A stretch of 64,000 bases of DNA from UBA7672 sp036733305 (GTDB lineage: Bacteria; Pseudomonadota; Alphaproteobacteria; Caulobacterales; Hyphomonadaceae). The notes beneath the pieces were generated by a model. That model was not told where the DNA came from. It saw only the letters and a list, made by a program, of their open reading frames with translations, and ran no database searches. A program made the position numbers and the translations under genes. Numbering within the stretch: position 1 is the first letter of the stretch; each line of letters begins with the position of its first letter. Below are positions 39,838-49,395 of the stretch, in pieces. Location: assembly GCA_036733305.1 (NCBI GenBank), contig DAINAT010000002.1, forward strand, positions 1 to 64,000, read 5' to 3'.

Positions 39838-40956
39838 TTACGGGAGAGAAGGAGCGATAGGCGCGCTGGATATCACGACATCGATCCCCGAGCGGGTCAC
39901 ACGCACCGGTAACGTCGCTTCCAATCCTGAAAGCAGCAGATCGGTGTTGCTTGTAGGAACGCCAAGACTTACGCGCAGATCACCCAGCTTGGTATCGGCC
40001 AGCCGGATTTTCTGTTCACGGTAGCGATTGACCTCCGCGAGCACGTCGTCGAGCGGAACGTCGATATACTCAAGCCGACCAGTACGCCATTGAAGCGACG
40101 CGGGATCAAAGGCACCGACCTCTGCGATTTGACCAGAGAGCGCCGCGCGCAAGTCCTCACCCGCCTTAAGAGATTGCGCGCCCACATCGGAATCGGCGGG
40201 CGTCACACGAACGATGCCGCGCTCGACCGCAACACGGACGTCATCAGAACCAAGCTCCACATCGAACGCCGTTCCAACCACCCGGACACGGGTGTTTGCG
40301 ACGGCAACAACAAAGGGGCGATCGGGGTTTGACGCAACATCAACGTGGATACGTCCTGAAGTCAGAGAGATATCGCGTCGATTGGCTGAATAGACTCCGG
40401 AGATCGACGAGGAGCCGCCGAGCGTGATCGTCGAGCCGTCATCAAGAACGAATGACTGAATTTCGCCTGTGACAGTTGCGTAGTGGAACTCAGTCCGTGA
40501 ATCGCGCAGCACCATCAAGATGCCCGCCCCCCCCATGATCAACAGGGATGCAGCAATCGCAACAGGTATGAACCGGTTCCAACTCGGCGATCTGCGCCAC
40601 TGAAACGAAGAGACAGAGGACGCCTTCCGATCGTCAATGCTTCCGGGATATGCGTCGGTCTGCGCCCGCCCCGCCACATCCACCTTACGTGGAAAAGGTT
40701 CGGTATCCGAGAGGCCGTCCTCAGCGGCAAGAATCGCCTTTACCGCTGCAAGATCAACGTCGCTCCACGCCTGCTCGATCCGCCTGAAGGCCTTGGCATG
40801 CGCTGGTCTTGCATCCAACCAAACTTCAAAGGCCGCCAGCGCTTTATCGCTGGCGGCGCCGGATCGGATATACGCGGACCATTGCGCCGCCACCTCGTCG
40901 AGCGGCGCGTTCGTCCCCAGTTCTGGCGGGGCGAGGACTTCATTCTGTACGGTCAC
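39838..40956 (-). CDS. FecR-like anti-sigma / signal-transducing membrane protein
   Basis: A 372-residue protein. The N-terminal sigma-binding part has AAQWSAYIRSGAASDKALAAF, the membrane helix is RFIPVAIAASLLIMGGAGIL, the periplasmic FecR domain has IQSFVLDDGSTITLGGSSSI and SGRIHVDVASNPDRPFVV, and the C-terminal domain has LEYIDVPLDDVLAEVNRYR. It links the receptor at 36676 to the ECF sigma factor. The GTG at 40956 has GAGGG about ten bases upstream; an in-frame GTG at 40989 lacks a ribosome-binding site and overlaps the sigma gene by 20 nt. 225 nt then separate it from the receptor gene. Confidence 0.88.
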   Translation of the reverse strand: MTVQNEVLAPPELGTNAPLDEVAAQWSAYIRSGAASDKALAAFEVWLDARPAHAKAFRRIEQAWSDVDLAAVKAILAAEDGLSDTEPFPRKVDVAGRAQTDAYPGSIDDRKASSVSSFQWRRSPSWNRFIPVAIAASLLIMGGAGILMVLRDSRTEFHYATVTGEIQSFVLDDGSTITLGGSSSISGVYSANRRDISLTSGRIHVDVASNPDRPFVVAVANTRVRVVGTAFDVELGSDDVRVAVERGIVRVTPADSDVGAQSLKAGEDLRAALSGQIAEVGAFDPASLQWRTGRLEYIDVPLDDVLAEVNRYREQKIRLADTKLGDLRVSLGVPTSNTDLLLSGLEATLPVRVTRSGIDVVISSAPIAPSLP

Positions 40957-40969
40957 GACGGCAAGGCCC

Positions 40970-41530
40970 TCACAACTCCTCACCGTCACTGCGCGCCAGC
41001 GCCAACATCGCCGCCTTCACGTCGGCCGCCACAACACCGAGACTCCAGCCGGTTTCGGCAACAATCTCCGCATAGGTTTGCCCGCGGATGCGGCACCGGA
41101 TCACCATGTCTTTCTGCCGCTCCGATAGCGCTGCAAACGCCACTGATAAGCGTTTGAACCGAGCCTTCGAAGCATAGACGCGCTCGGGCGTTATTTTTTC
41201 AGTTTCACCGCCCATCGTGGCGAGTTCAGCAGCGATAAAGGCTTCGCCGCTGCACCGCTTTCGGATGCCAGAGACGGCCAAATTGGCGGCGATGGTGAAA
41301 AGGAACGCGCGCTCATCCTCGATATGATCCGCAGAAGCGAGCCCCGCAAATCTCAGGAAAGCAGCCTGGGCCACGTCCTCCGGCTCCGGCGGTCCTCCGC
41401 CGTACCGCCGCCGCAGCCAGGCAATCAACGCCGATGCATAGGCTCGATAGAGTCGATCGACGCGATTGCGCCGAAGAAGCGCCGCTTCTGCAGGTGGGCC
41501 CGCTATCGTTTCTTCGCTCGCAACGCCCAC
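40970..41530 (-). CDS. ECF RNA polymerase sigma factor
   Basis: A sigma factor of about 186 residues. Region 2: NRVDRLYRAYASALIAWLRR and PEPEDVAQAAFLRFAGL, then DERAFLFTIAANLAVSGIRKR. Region 4: FAALSERQKDMVIRCRIRGQ and TYAEIVAETGWSLGVVAADVK. GTG 41530 is a plausible start at the usual ECF length; the open frame extends to 41878 through the pckG remnant and is not coding there. Start uncertain. It should drive the FecR and TonB receptor genes downstream. Confidence 0.88.
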   Translation of the reverse strand: MGVASEETIAGPPAEAALLRRNRVDRLYRAYASALIAWLRRRYGGGPPEPEDVAQAAFLRFAGLASADHIEDERAFLFTIAANLAVSGIRKRCSGEAFIAAELATMGGETEKITPERVYASKARFKRLSVAFAALSERQKDMVIRCRIRGQTYAEIVAETGWSLGVVAADVKAAMLALARSDGEEL

Positions 41531-41786
41531 CGTGAAGTCCCGTACGCCGGGCGATCCATTCGCCCCTCTACGGTCCAGCCCCTTGCCGGACGATCGCGAC
41601 AGTTTGATTGCGATCTGCACAAACACGGCAAACTGCCGCGGCAAACAAAGTGGACTTGTGTCGGAAAGTGATCCGATGCCGGATTTTGACGACCAACAAA
41701 CGAGTGCAACCAGATGCACTTCGTTTGCAACAGCGCGCATGACGAGCGAACCAAGTTGCGATCCTAGCGCATTCGGCAGGCGCTCG

Positions 41787-42069
41787 CACGTCGGCTGGCG
41801 GGACCCAGTTGTTGATTGGACCGGCGTCGACGTCGCTTTCCGAACAGATGATGGTCCGGTTCTCGACGCGCGCGACATCCCTTTGGATCAGATGCGGCCC
41901 AGTAGGAGTTTAGCCGCTTTTTGGGATCGATACGGCGAAGCGACCCCGCATCGACAAGCTGTTGCGCAAGCCCCCACTCAGCTTCCGAACCGTAGCACCA
42001 GCACACGGCATTGGACTGGGTCAGCGCAGCGATCTCTGCGACCCAGGGCTGAAAGGCGCTTGTGGCGGG
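41787..42069 (-). pseudogene. pckG: Remnant of GTP-dependent phosphoenolpyruvate carboxykinase
   Basis: In the minus strand, 42069-41880 reads WVAEIAALTQSNAVCWC, then YGSEAEWGLAQQLVDAGSL, then RLNSYWAASDPK. After one extra G the next frame, from 41879, reads DVARVENRTIICSES, then DVDAGPINNWVPPADV. These follow each other as in the N-terminal region of GTP-PEPCK (the SDP-x-DVARV and DAG-xx-NNW motifs). It covers only about 90 of roughly 600 residues, with no start codon in place, an in-frame stop at about 42079-42081, one frameshift and abrupt loss of similarity near 41787. It is a decayed fragment, not a functional gene. Confidence 0.8.
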
Positions 42070-42117
42070 GTATTCGTTCTATTTGACATCAAAACTGATG
42101 TTTTATACATCGTCTAG

Positions 42118-42447
42118 ATGCTTACACCCGCCCAGCTCCGCGGCGCCCGCGCTCTTCTCGGCATCGACCAACGGGCGCTTGCCGCACTCGCGGGCGTTTC
42201 CTTGCCCACCATTCAGCGCATGGAAGGCAGCGATGGCTATGTTCGTGGCGTCGTCGATACGCTGATCAAGGTGGTGGTCGCACTCGAAGATGCGGGCATC
42301 GAACTGATCAGCGAAAACAGCATGAGCACGGGAGGTGGGCGCGGGGTGCGGTTGAAAGATCCAGCCACACCAGAAATGCGCGCGCCGCGCTCGCGACCGA
42401 ACGCCGGCCCCCGCCCGCGCCGCAAACGCACAAAGATGCCTGCGTGA
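42118..42447 (+). CDS. XRE-family helix-turn-helix protein
   Basis: A 109-residue DNA-binding protein. Residues 5-30 form the HTH (LRGARALLGIDQRALAALAG), with VSLPTIQRMEG as the recognition helix, followed by VVDTLIKVVVALEDAGIELI, the common pattern of short XRE regulators. The tail is proline- and arginine-rich. It lies next to the pckG remnant and 190 nt before a methyltransferase-like gene; target unknown. Confidence 0.85.
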   Translation: MLTPAQLRGARALLGIDQRALAALAGVSLPTIQRMEGSDGYVRGVVDTLIKVVVALEDAGIELISENSMSTGGGRGVRLKDPATPEMRAPRSRPNAGPRPRRKRTKMPA

Positions 42448-42638
42448 GATGGAGATGTCGCTCCGGCAATCGGCCATGACCGCTTCACGCACCTGGTTCG
42501 GCTGGCGCGTTCAAGAAAGGCGTCGCGCGCGACGGCGTTGGTCACCGTGACCTCAACGAAGCGGGTCACGCGTCATCCATGGCAAGTTGCGAACTGGCCA
42601 AAGACGCTGTCGCCTAACCAGACTGGGAGACTGTGACG

Positions 42639-43391
42639 ATGCGAGAGATCGACACAAGGCAGGGGCAATTCGGCGAGATCCGCATAATGGAACGTCGCCG
42701 TGACGGTGCTCGCCTCTACTGCGTTGGCGACGGCGTACAGACGATGTCGACGCCCGACGGAACCAGTCTTTTTGGGTATGTGCACGCAATCAAGCTGCTG
42801 ATCGGAAGTGTCAGCACCGTGCTTATGCTCGGCGGTGGCGGGGGCAGCCTTGCTACCATGCTGGCGCGCCGCGGCGTGAACGTCACGGTTGTCGATATCG
42901 ACCCTGTCGCGGAGGACATAGCGCGAAGCTATTTCGGGCTGGATTATCGCGTAAAGTGGATCACTGAGGACGCAGGGGCGTTTCTCACATCATGCCCCGA
43001 CAAGTTCGACGCTGTTGTCATCGACACATGCGATGCGCGTGGAGCGGTCGAGGCGCTCGCGACGGTGGATAGCCTTGTCGAATCTCTTGGCCTGGTGCGC
43101 GAAGACGGCTCGCTGGTGCTCAATCTCGCGAACAATGGCGGCTCTGCTATCCCCGCCTGGCAAGTGGCCAGCGCCATGGTCGATCTGGGCTTCCCCGCGA
43201 CACTGTATCGGCCCGCTCTCGGCAATGAAGGGAATGAGCTGCTGCATGTGCCCGTAGGCAAACCACGGACCCCGATCAAGATCGGAGATCTGTCTGATCG
43301 ACCGATGGAGACCAGGCTTTATCTAAGTACGCTCGAGGCCTTCATCCCCGGGGAATCCGGACCTTACGATTTCACCGATGTGTCGGACTGA
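42639..43391 (+). CDS. Spermidine-synthase-like / SAM-dependent methyltransferase fold protein
   Basis: A 250-residue cytoplasmic protein with a Rossmann-type fold of the polyamine synthase group. The nucleotide/SAM site is VLMLGGGGGSLATML, the acidic loop is VTVVDIDPVAEDIA, and DAVVIDTCDA follows, matching spermidine synthase-like methyltransferases. The N-terminal region with YCVGDGVQTMSTPD resembles the family's beta hairpin (gatekeeper). The usual polyamine motif GGGDG is replaced by GGGGG, so it may not be a true spermidine synthase. ATG 42639 is chosen because GGGAGA is eight bases upstream. Adjacent to but not overlapping the transglutaminase operon. Confidence 0.8.
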   Translation: MREIDTRQGQFGEIRIMERRRDGARLYCVGDGVQTMSTPDGTSLFGYVHAIKLLIGSVSTVLMLGGGGGSLATMLARRGVNVTVVDIDPVAEDIARSYFGLDYRVKWITEDAGAFLTSCPDKFDAVVIDTCDARGAVEALATVDSLVESLGLVREDGSLVLNLANNGGSAIPAWQVASAMVDLGFPATLYRPALGNEGNELLHVPVGKPRTPIKIGDLSDRPMETRLYLSTLEAFIPGESGPYDFTDVSD

Positions 43392-43602
43392 CGTATCGCG
43401 GCTTTGTGGACAATTTCGCGTGTTGCGTGCAGGTCGTCGCGGACCGCGTTTAGACGTGGATTGTGGGTCGTCAGGGCGGGCTTTGCACGAATGTTGGGCT
43501 TGCTATGAACTGTGCGCGCAAATCCAGTGCAGCCCGTCTCGATTTGTCGTAGACACCTGAGGCGCTACTGCCTGGCTCCAAAATCGTGTGAGAACCGGGA
43601 CG

Positions 43603-46600
43603 ATGTCGATTAAAGCCAGCGTCTATCACCTGACCCACTACAAGTACGACCGTCCGGTCGTGCTGGGGCCACAGATCATCCGGTTGCGGCCTGCCCCGCA
43701 TTCGCGGACGCGGGTGATCTCCCATTCACTGAAGGTCTCGCCCGCCAAGCATTTCGTGAACTACCAGCAGGACCTCTATGGCAACTGGCTGGCGCGATAC
43801 GTTTTCCCCGAGCCAGTGCGCGAACTGAAGATCGAGGTCGATCTAGTCGCCGACATGACGGTCTACAATCCGTTCGACTTCTTCGTTGAGGAGACTGCGG
43901 AGAGCTATCCGTTTGCGTATCCGCCGGAGATTGCGCACGACCTCGAGATCTATCTGAAGCCCGAACCGCTTGGGCCGCTGCTGAAGAAATTCCTGTCGAC
44001 CGTATCGCGCGAGAAGATACGCACAGTGGATTTTATCGTTGGCCTCAATGCGCGGGTTAGTAACGAGACGAAGTACCTGATCCGGCTGGAGCCTGGCGTG
44101 CAGACGCCAGAGGAGACGCTCAAGAAGGCGTCTGGATCGTGCCGGGATTCCAGCTGGCTACTGGTGAATGCGTTGCGGCATCTCGGACTCGCGGCGCGGT
44201 TTGTGTCGGGGTATCTGATCCAGCTGAAGCCGGACCTGATCGCACTCGACGGGCCGGTGGGAACCAGTGTCGACTTCACGGACTTGCATGCGTGGTGCGA
44301 GGTGTACCTGCCCGGCGCAGGATGGATCGGGCTCGATCCCACGTCGGGGCTGCTGACGGGCGAGAGCCACATTCCGCTGGCGGCGACGCCGCACTATGGC
44401 AATGCCGCGCCAATCTCCGGCGGGTTGACGGGCAATCCGAAGGTCGAGTTCGAGTTCGACATGAAGGTGGCGCGCGTGGCGGAACACCCGCGCATCACCA
44501 AACCGTTCTCGGATGAGAGCTGGGCGGCGCTGGATGCGCTGGGTGAAAAGGTGGATGCGGCGCTCAAGGAAGGCGATGTGCGCCTGACCATGGGCGGAGA
44601 GCCGACCTTTGTCTCGATCGATGATTTCGAGGGAGATGAGTGGAACACCGGAGCGGATGGTCCGACCAAACGAAAACTGGCGGACAAGCTGATTCAGCGT
44701 CTGCGCGATCGTTTCGCGCCGGGCGGGTTCCTGCACTACGGACAGGGCAAGTGGTATCCAGGCGAGACCCTGCCGCGCTGGACGTTCTCGCTCTACTGGC
44801 GGCGCGACGGGAAACCGATCTGGCAGGACCCGGATCTGGTCGCGGGCGAGAATGGCGACGGCAAGGCAACCAAGGTTCAGGCTGAGCAACTGCTGCAGGC
44901 CATCGCCGAAGAGCTGAACGTTGGCTCGGAGATGGTCATCCCCGCTTACGAAGACACGGCAAGCTGGATACTGAAGGAAGGCAATCTTCCGGAGAATGTG
45001 TCGCCCGAAAATTCGAAGCTGAAGGATGTTGAAGAGCGGACGCGGATAGCGCGAGTGTTTGGGCGCGGACTGACGGAGCCGACAGGATACGTCCTGCCGA
45101 TCCAACGCTGGCAGGCGAAGGCATCTGCGAAACAGAAAGTCGGCAAAGGGGCGCCGAAGACGGCGAAGACCACGCAAGACGCGCCGGGACGTATTGCGGC
45201 GCCGGGGCGATGGAAGTCGGAAAAATGGAAGCTGCGGCGTGGCTATATGTTCCTCGCGCCGGGTGACAGTCCGGTGGGGTATCGCCTGCCGCTGGAATCG
45301 CTGTCGTGGGTTGCGCCTTCGCTTTATCCGCATGTGATCCCGGCCGATCCCGCAGAAGAGCGTGGTCCGCTGCCGGACTTTGGAGCGCCGGCCCAGTCGC
45401 GGGCACGGTTCACTGCGCGTGAAGTTGGACAGCAGATGCAGCAACCGGCGTTTTCGGAAGTTGCGGGAACAGTGCGCACCGCGATGTCGGTGGAAGCGCG
45501 TGACGGGCGGCTTTGCGTGTTCATGCCGCCGGTGGAGCGGATCGAGGATTATCTCGAACTAGTGGCCGCGGCCGAGGCGGCGGCGAAGGGGTTGGGTATT
45601 CCCGTTCATATCGAGGGCTATGCGCCGCCGCATGATCCGCGGATGAATGTGATGCGCGTGACGCCTGACCCGGGCGTGATCGAGGTTAACGTGCATCCGT
45701 CGTCGAGTTGGCGTGAATGCGTGGAGATAACGCAGACGCTCTATGACGAGGCGCGTCAGTGCCGGCTCGGCTGCGACAAGTTCATGATCGATGGACGGCA
45801 CACAGGCACGGGCGGCGGCAACCATGTGGTGGTTGGCGGCGCGACTCCGATGGACTCCCCCTTCCTGCGGCGACCAGACGTTCTGAAAAGCCTGCTGCTG
45901 CTGTGGCAGAAGCGACCGTCGCTGTCTTACCTGTTCTCAGGCATGTTCATCGGACCGACGAGCCAGGCGCCGCGTATCGATGAGGCGCGGCATGACACGC
46001 TGTACGAGCTGGAGATCGCGTTATCGCAGATCTCTCCGCCCGGAGAGGGACAGTATACGCCGCCCTGGCTGGTGGACAGATTACTGCGCAACCTGCTGAT
46101 CGATGTTTCCGGAAACACGCACCGGACCGAGATCTGTATCGACAAGCTGTTCTCACCGGACGGACCGACGGGACGGCTTGGACTGGTGGAGTTCCGCGGG
46201 ATCGAGATGCCGCCGGATGCGCGCATGAGCCTCGCTCAGCAGGTGCTGGTGCGGGCGATCATCGCGCGCATGTGGAAGAGCCCCATCTCCGGCAACATGG
46301 TGCGTTGGGGAACGACACTGCACGACCGGTTCATGCTGCCGCATTTCGTTTGGGAAGATTTTCTCGATGTGCTTCGCGACCTGAAGACTCACGGTTTCGA
46401 TCTGCGGCCGGACTGGTATGAAGCGCAGCTGGAATTCCGCTTCCCGTTCTGCGGCGAGATCGAGGTCGAAGGCGTCAATCTGGAAGTGCGGCAGGCTCTG
46501 GAGCCGTGGCACGTTCTAGGCGAGACAGGCGCGATCGGCGGTACTGTGCGCTATGCTGACAGCTCGGCCGAGCGGATGCAGGTAAAGCTGACGGCGAACG

Positions 46601-46986
46601 ATCCGGAACGGTATCGCGTGGCATGCAACCGGCGACCTGTACCGCTTGTCCAAACGGGGAATGGATCGGCAGTGGCAGGCGTGCGGTTCAAGGCATGGAA
46701 GCCGCCATCATCGCTGCACCCGATATTGCCCGTGAATGCGCCGCTGACCTTCGATATTTTCGATACATGGACCAATCGAGCCATCGGCGGGTGTGTTTAT
46801 CACGTTGCGCACCCCGGCGGGCGCAGTTACGAAACCTTCCCGGTCAACGGCAATGAAGCGGAAGCGCGGCGGCTAGCCCGTTTCGAAGGCCATGGACATT
46901 CGCCCGGGATGTATGAACTTGGCCATGAAACGCCGCACCCCGAGTTTCCCATGACACTCGATCTAAGACGGCCGCCGGGAGTCTGA
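43603..46986 (+). CDS. Transglutaminase-like DUF2126 protein
   Basis: A 1127-residue protein. An N-terminal beta domain leads to a transglutaminase-like core with Cys180 (GSCRDSSW), His229 (DLHAWCEVY) and Asp245 (GLDPTSGL). A large C-terminal DUF2126/COG4196 region follows (about 300-1125), with MGGEPTFVSIDD, YGQGKWYPGETLPRW, DGRHTGTGGGNHVVVGGATP and SPDGPTGRLGLVEFRGIEMP. DUF2126 is thought to be a peptide-ligase-related domain, but its chemistry is not settled. It starts a plus-strand operon with the ATP-grasp/alpha-E gene (7 nt gap) and a second transglutaminase. The set probably makes or modifies a peptide; no product is known. No signal peptide. Confidence 0.92.
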   Translation: MSIKASVYHLTHYKYDRPVVLGPQIIRLRPAPHSRTRVISHSLKVSPAKHFVNYQQDLYGNWLARYVFPEPVRELKIEVDLVADMTVYNPFDFFVEETAESYPFAYPPEIAHDLEIYLKPEPLGPLLKKFLSTVSREKIRTVDFIVGLNARVSNETKYLIRLEPGVQTPEETLKKASGSCRDSSWLLVNALRHLGLAARFVSGYLIQLKPDLIALDGPVGTSVDFTDLHAWCEVYLPGAGWIGLDPTSGLLTGESHIPLAATPHYGNAAPISGGLTGNPKVEFEFDMKVARVAEHPRITKPFSDESWAALDALGEKVDAALKEGDVRLTMGGEPTFVSIDDFEGDEWNTGADGPTKRKLADKLIQRLRDRFAPGGFLHYGQGKWYPGETLPRWTFSLYWRRDGKPIWQDPDLVAGENGDGKATKVQAEQLLQAIAEELNVGSEMVIPAYEDTASWILKEGNLPENVSPENSKLKDVEERTRIARVFGRGLTEPTGYVLPIQRWQAKASAKQKVGKGAPKTAKTTQDAPGRIAAPGRWKSEKWKLRRGYMFLAPGDSPVGYRLPLESLSWVAPSLYPHVIPADPAEERGPLPDFGAPAQSRARFTAREVGQQMQQPAFSEVAGTVRTAMSVEARDGRLCVFMPPVERIEDYLELVAAAEAAAKGLGIPVHIEGYAPPHDPRMNVMRVTPDPGVIEVNVHPSSSWRECVEITQTLYDEARQCRLGCDKFMIDGRHTGTGGGNHVVVGGATPMDSPFLRRPDVLKSLLLLWQKRPSLSYLFSGMFIGPTSQAPRIDEARHDTLYELEIALSQISPPGEGQYTPPWLVDRLLRNLLIDVSGNTHRTEICIDKLFSPDGPTGRLGLVEFRGIEMPPDARMSLAQQVLVRAIIARMWKSPISGNMVRWGTTLHDRFMLPHFVWEDFLDVLRDLKTHGFDLRPDWYEAQLEFRFPFCGEIEVEGVNLEVRQALEPWHVLGETGAIGGTVRYADSSAERMQVKLTANDPERYRVACNRRPVPLVQTGNGSAVAGVRFKAWKPPSSLHPILPVNAPLTFDIFDTWTNRAIGGCVYHVAHPGGRSYETFPVNGNEAEARRLARFEGHGHSPGMYELGHETPHPEFPMTLDLRRPPGV

Positions 46987-46993
46987 CGACAAA

Positions 46994-49393
46994 GTGGCTG
47001 TGAAGAGCCAAATTCTTTCCGATCCTGCCGCCAGATTACTGGCGGCATACAGGCCCCTGCCCGGCGTGTCCGATGAGCTGCTCGATGCGCAGGGCAAGGT
47101 GCGTCCGGTCTGGCGCGCGTTCATCGATCACCTCGCCAAGATGGCCCCGGAGGAGCTTCAGGGGCGGATTGATCGCGGCGACCAGTACCTCCGTGATGCA
47201 GGCGTGTTCTTCCGACAGTACGACGAGGAACAGACCGAGCGGGCGTGGCCACTGAGTCATATCCCGGTGGTGATCCACGAGAGTGAGTGGAAGACGATTT
47301 CGGAAGGCCTGATCCAGCGGGCCGAACTGCTGGAACTGATCGTCAGCGATCTCTATGGCGAGCAGAGATTGGTGCAGGAGGGACACCTGCCCGTCTCTCT
47401 CATCGGCATGTCGCCGGAATGGTTGCGACCGATGGTGGGTGTGCGGCCGCGTTCAGGTCAGTTCCTCAATTTCATCGCGTTCGAGATCGGGCGCGGCCCT
47501 GATGGACAGTGGTGGGTGCTTGGCGATCGCGTACAGGCCCCGTCAGGCGCAGGCTTCGCGCTAGAGAACCGCGTGGCGACGGCGCGCTCCTTCGCTGACT
47601 TCTATACGCAAGCCAATGTTCACCGCCTTGCGGGATTCTTCCGCACCTTCCGCGACACCATGAACGATCTTCGCGGCGATACAGACAGCCGTGTCGGCAT
47701 CCTGACGCCGGGCCGGTTGAACGAGACGTATTTCGAACACGCCTACATTGCCCGCTATCTCGGCTTCATGCTGCTGGAAGGCGAGGATCTGACCGTCGAG
47801 AATGGGCAGGTGATGGTGCGAACGATTGCTGGCCTCGTGCCGGTTAGCGTGCTGTGGCGCAGGATGGACGCATCCTATGTCGATCCGCTCGAGCTGGACG
47901 AGAATTCGCGCCTGGGTACGCCGGGCATGGTCGATGCGATCCGCCGCGGACAGATGGCGATGGTAAATGCGCTTGGCTCCGGCATTCTTGAGACGCGGGC
48001 GTTACTGGCATTCATGCCACGACTGGCACAGGCGCTTCTGGGTGGCCCCCTGAAGTTGCCAAACATCGCGACGTGGTGGTGCGGACAAGAGTCCGAGCGC
48101 GCCCACGTGCGCCAGAACGCCCATCGCATGATGATCGGGCCGGCGCTATCGACACGCCTGTTGTTCGACGCCGACGACTCTACCACGCTCGGTTCGAGCC
48201 TTCAAAACGCACCGGGCGGCGTCGTGGATGATCTGCTGGATGCCGAAGGCTCGATGCTCGTTGGTCAGGAAGCAGTCACGCTATCGACGGCCCCGGTTCT
48301 GGTCGATGGGCTACTGGCGCCGCGGCCGATGAGTTTGCGCGTCTTCCTGGCGCGCACATCGCGCGGTTGGCGCGTGATGCCGGGCGGCTATGCGCGTGTG
48401 GGACGCACGCAGGACGCAACAGCGATCGCGATGCAGCGCGGCGGATCGGTGGCCGACGTGTGGGTGGTGTCGGACCGGCCCGTGCGGAACGAGACGCTCC
48501 TCCCCTCTCCTGCGGCCGCTTACAAGCGGGTGCGCCTGACCGAACTTCCAAGCCGGGCGGCCGAGAACCTGTTCTGGATGGGCCGCTATGTGGAGCGTGC
48601 GGAAGGCTTGATCCGCCTGTTGCGCGCCTGGCACGTGCGGCGCGCCGAGAGCGGGCGGGACGATACGCCGCTGCTTGCCTACGCGGGCGACTATCCGGGT
48701 TTCTTTGATGCTAACCCCGCCGATGGAATACCCAGGGACCTTAACGATGCCATCCGGGCTGCAACGGCGAGTGCGAGCCAAGTGCGCGACCGGTTTTCGG
48801 TTGATGGCTGGGCGGCACTGAACGAGCTCGCCGCGAGCGCTCGCATCGAACTGTCCAACATCAGCCCCGGCGACGCCACTGCGCGAGCGCTTGGGCTGCT
48901 GTTGCGGCAGATCACGGGGTTCTCGGGCCTCGTGCAGAACAACATGTATCGCTTTGCCGGCTGGCGCTTCCTGTCGATCGGACGTTCGCTGGAGCGCGCC
49001 GCAATGATGGCGCAGGCGCTCGCATGGTTTGCGGAAGAGATGGCGCCAGAAGGGTCTCTGGATTTCGTTGTCGAGTTTGGCGACAGCGTGCTTTCTCATC
49101 GTCGCCTGTTTGCAGTCGCGACCAGCCGTTCAACCGTAGTCGACTTGCTTGGTTGCGATAGTGAGAATCCGCGTTCGATCAGCTATCAGCTTGCCGAGCT
49201 GAGGGAGCAGATTGAACATCTTCCAGGCGCGCTGGAAGACGGACAGATGTCTTCGCTGTCGCGCGCGATCCTGAAGCTACACGCAGACGTGCTTGTCATG
49301 AAGCCGGAGTCGCTTGATGCGCAAGCCCTGCTGAGTATCCGTCAGGGGCTCGCAGGTTTGTCGGACCTGATCACCAACGCGTATTTGCGATAG
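46994..49393 (+). CDS. Circularly permuted ATP-grasp / alpha-E fusion protein
   Basis: A 799-residue cytoplasmic protein. Residues about 70-475 are the circularly permuted ATP-grasp type 2 domain (COG2308; VGVRPRSGQFLNFIAFEIGR, GQWWVLGDRVQAPSGAGFALENR, VGILTPGR, NETYFEHAYIARYLGFMLLEG). The C-terminal part, from about 510, is the alpha-E domain (COG2307; RAAENLFWMGRYVERAEGLIRLLRAW, FAGWRFLSIGRSLERAAMMAQ). The two are often separate genes, so this is a natural fusion. ATP-grasp enzymes join a carboxylate to an amine; alpha-E may be a partner or scaffold. GTG 46994 is the start. Lies between two transglutaminase genes, three nt before the second. Confidence 0.92.
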   Translation: MAVKSQILSDPAARLLAAYRPLPGVSDELLDAQGKVRPVWRAFIDHLAKMAPEELQGRIDRGDQYLRDAGVFFRQYDEEQTERAWPLSHIPVVIHESEWKTISEGLIQRAELLELIVSDLYGEQRLVQEGHLPVSLIGMSPEWLRPMVGVRPRSGQFLNFIAFEIGRGPDGQWWVLGDRVQAPSGAGFALENRVATARSFADFYTQANVHRLAGFFRTFRDTMNDLRGDTDSRVGILTPGRLNETYFEHAYIARYLGFMLLEGEDLTVENGQVMVRTIAGLVPVSVLWRRMDASYVDPLELDENSRLGTPGMVDAIRRGQMAMVNALGSGILETRALLAFMPRLAQALLGGPLKLPNIATWWCGQESERAHVRQNAHRMMIGPALSTRLLFDADDSTTLGSSLQNAPGGVVDDLLDAEGSMLVGQEAVTLSTAPVLVDGLLAPRPMSLRVFLARTSRGWRVMPGGYARVGRTQDATAIAMQRGGSVADVWVVSDRPVRNETLLPSPAAAYKRVRLTELPSRAAENLFWMGRYVERAEGLIRLLRAWHVRRAESGRDDTPLLAYAGDYPGFFDANPADGIPRDLNDAIRAATASASQVRDRFSVDGWAALNELAASARIELSNISPGDATARALGLLLRQITGFSGLVQNNMYRFAGWRFLSIGRSLERAAMMAQALAWFAEEMAPEGSLDFVVEFGDSVLSHRRLFAVATSRSTVVDLLGCDSENPRSISYQLAELREQIEHLPGALEDGQMSSLSRAILKLHADVLVMKPESLDAQALLSIRQGLAGLSDLITNAYLR

Positions 49394-49395
49394 CC

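Noticed and set aside
44158..45444. 428-codon minus-strand frame opposite the DUF2126 protein
   Set aside because: Shadow of a well-supported gene; Arg-rich composition with no family features.
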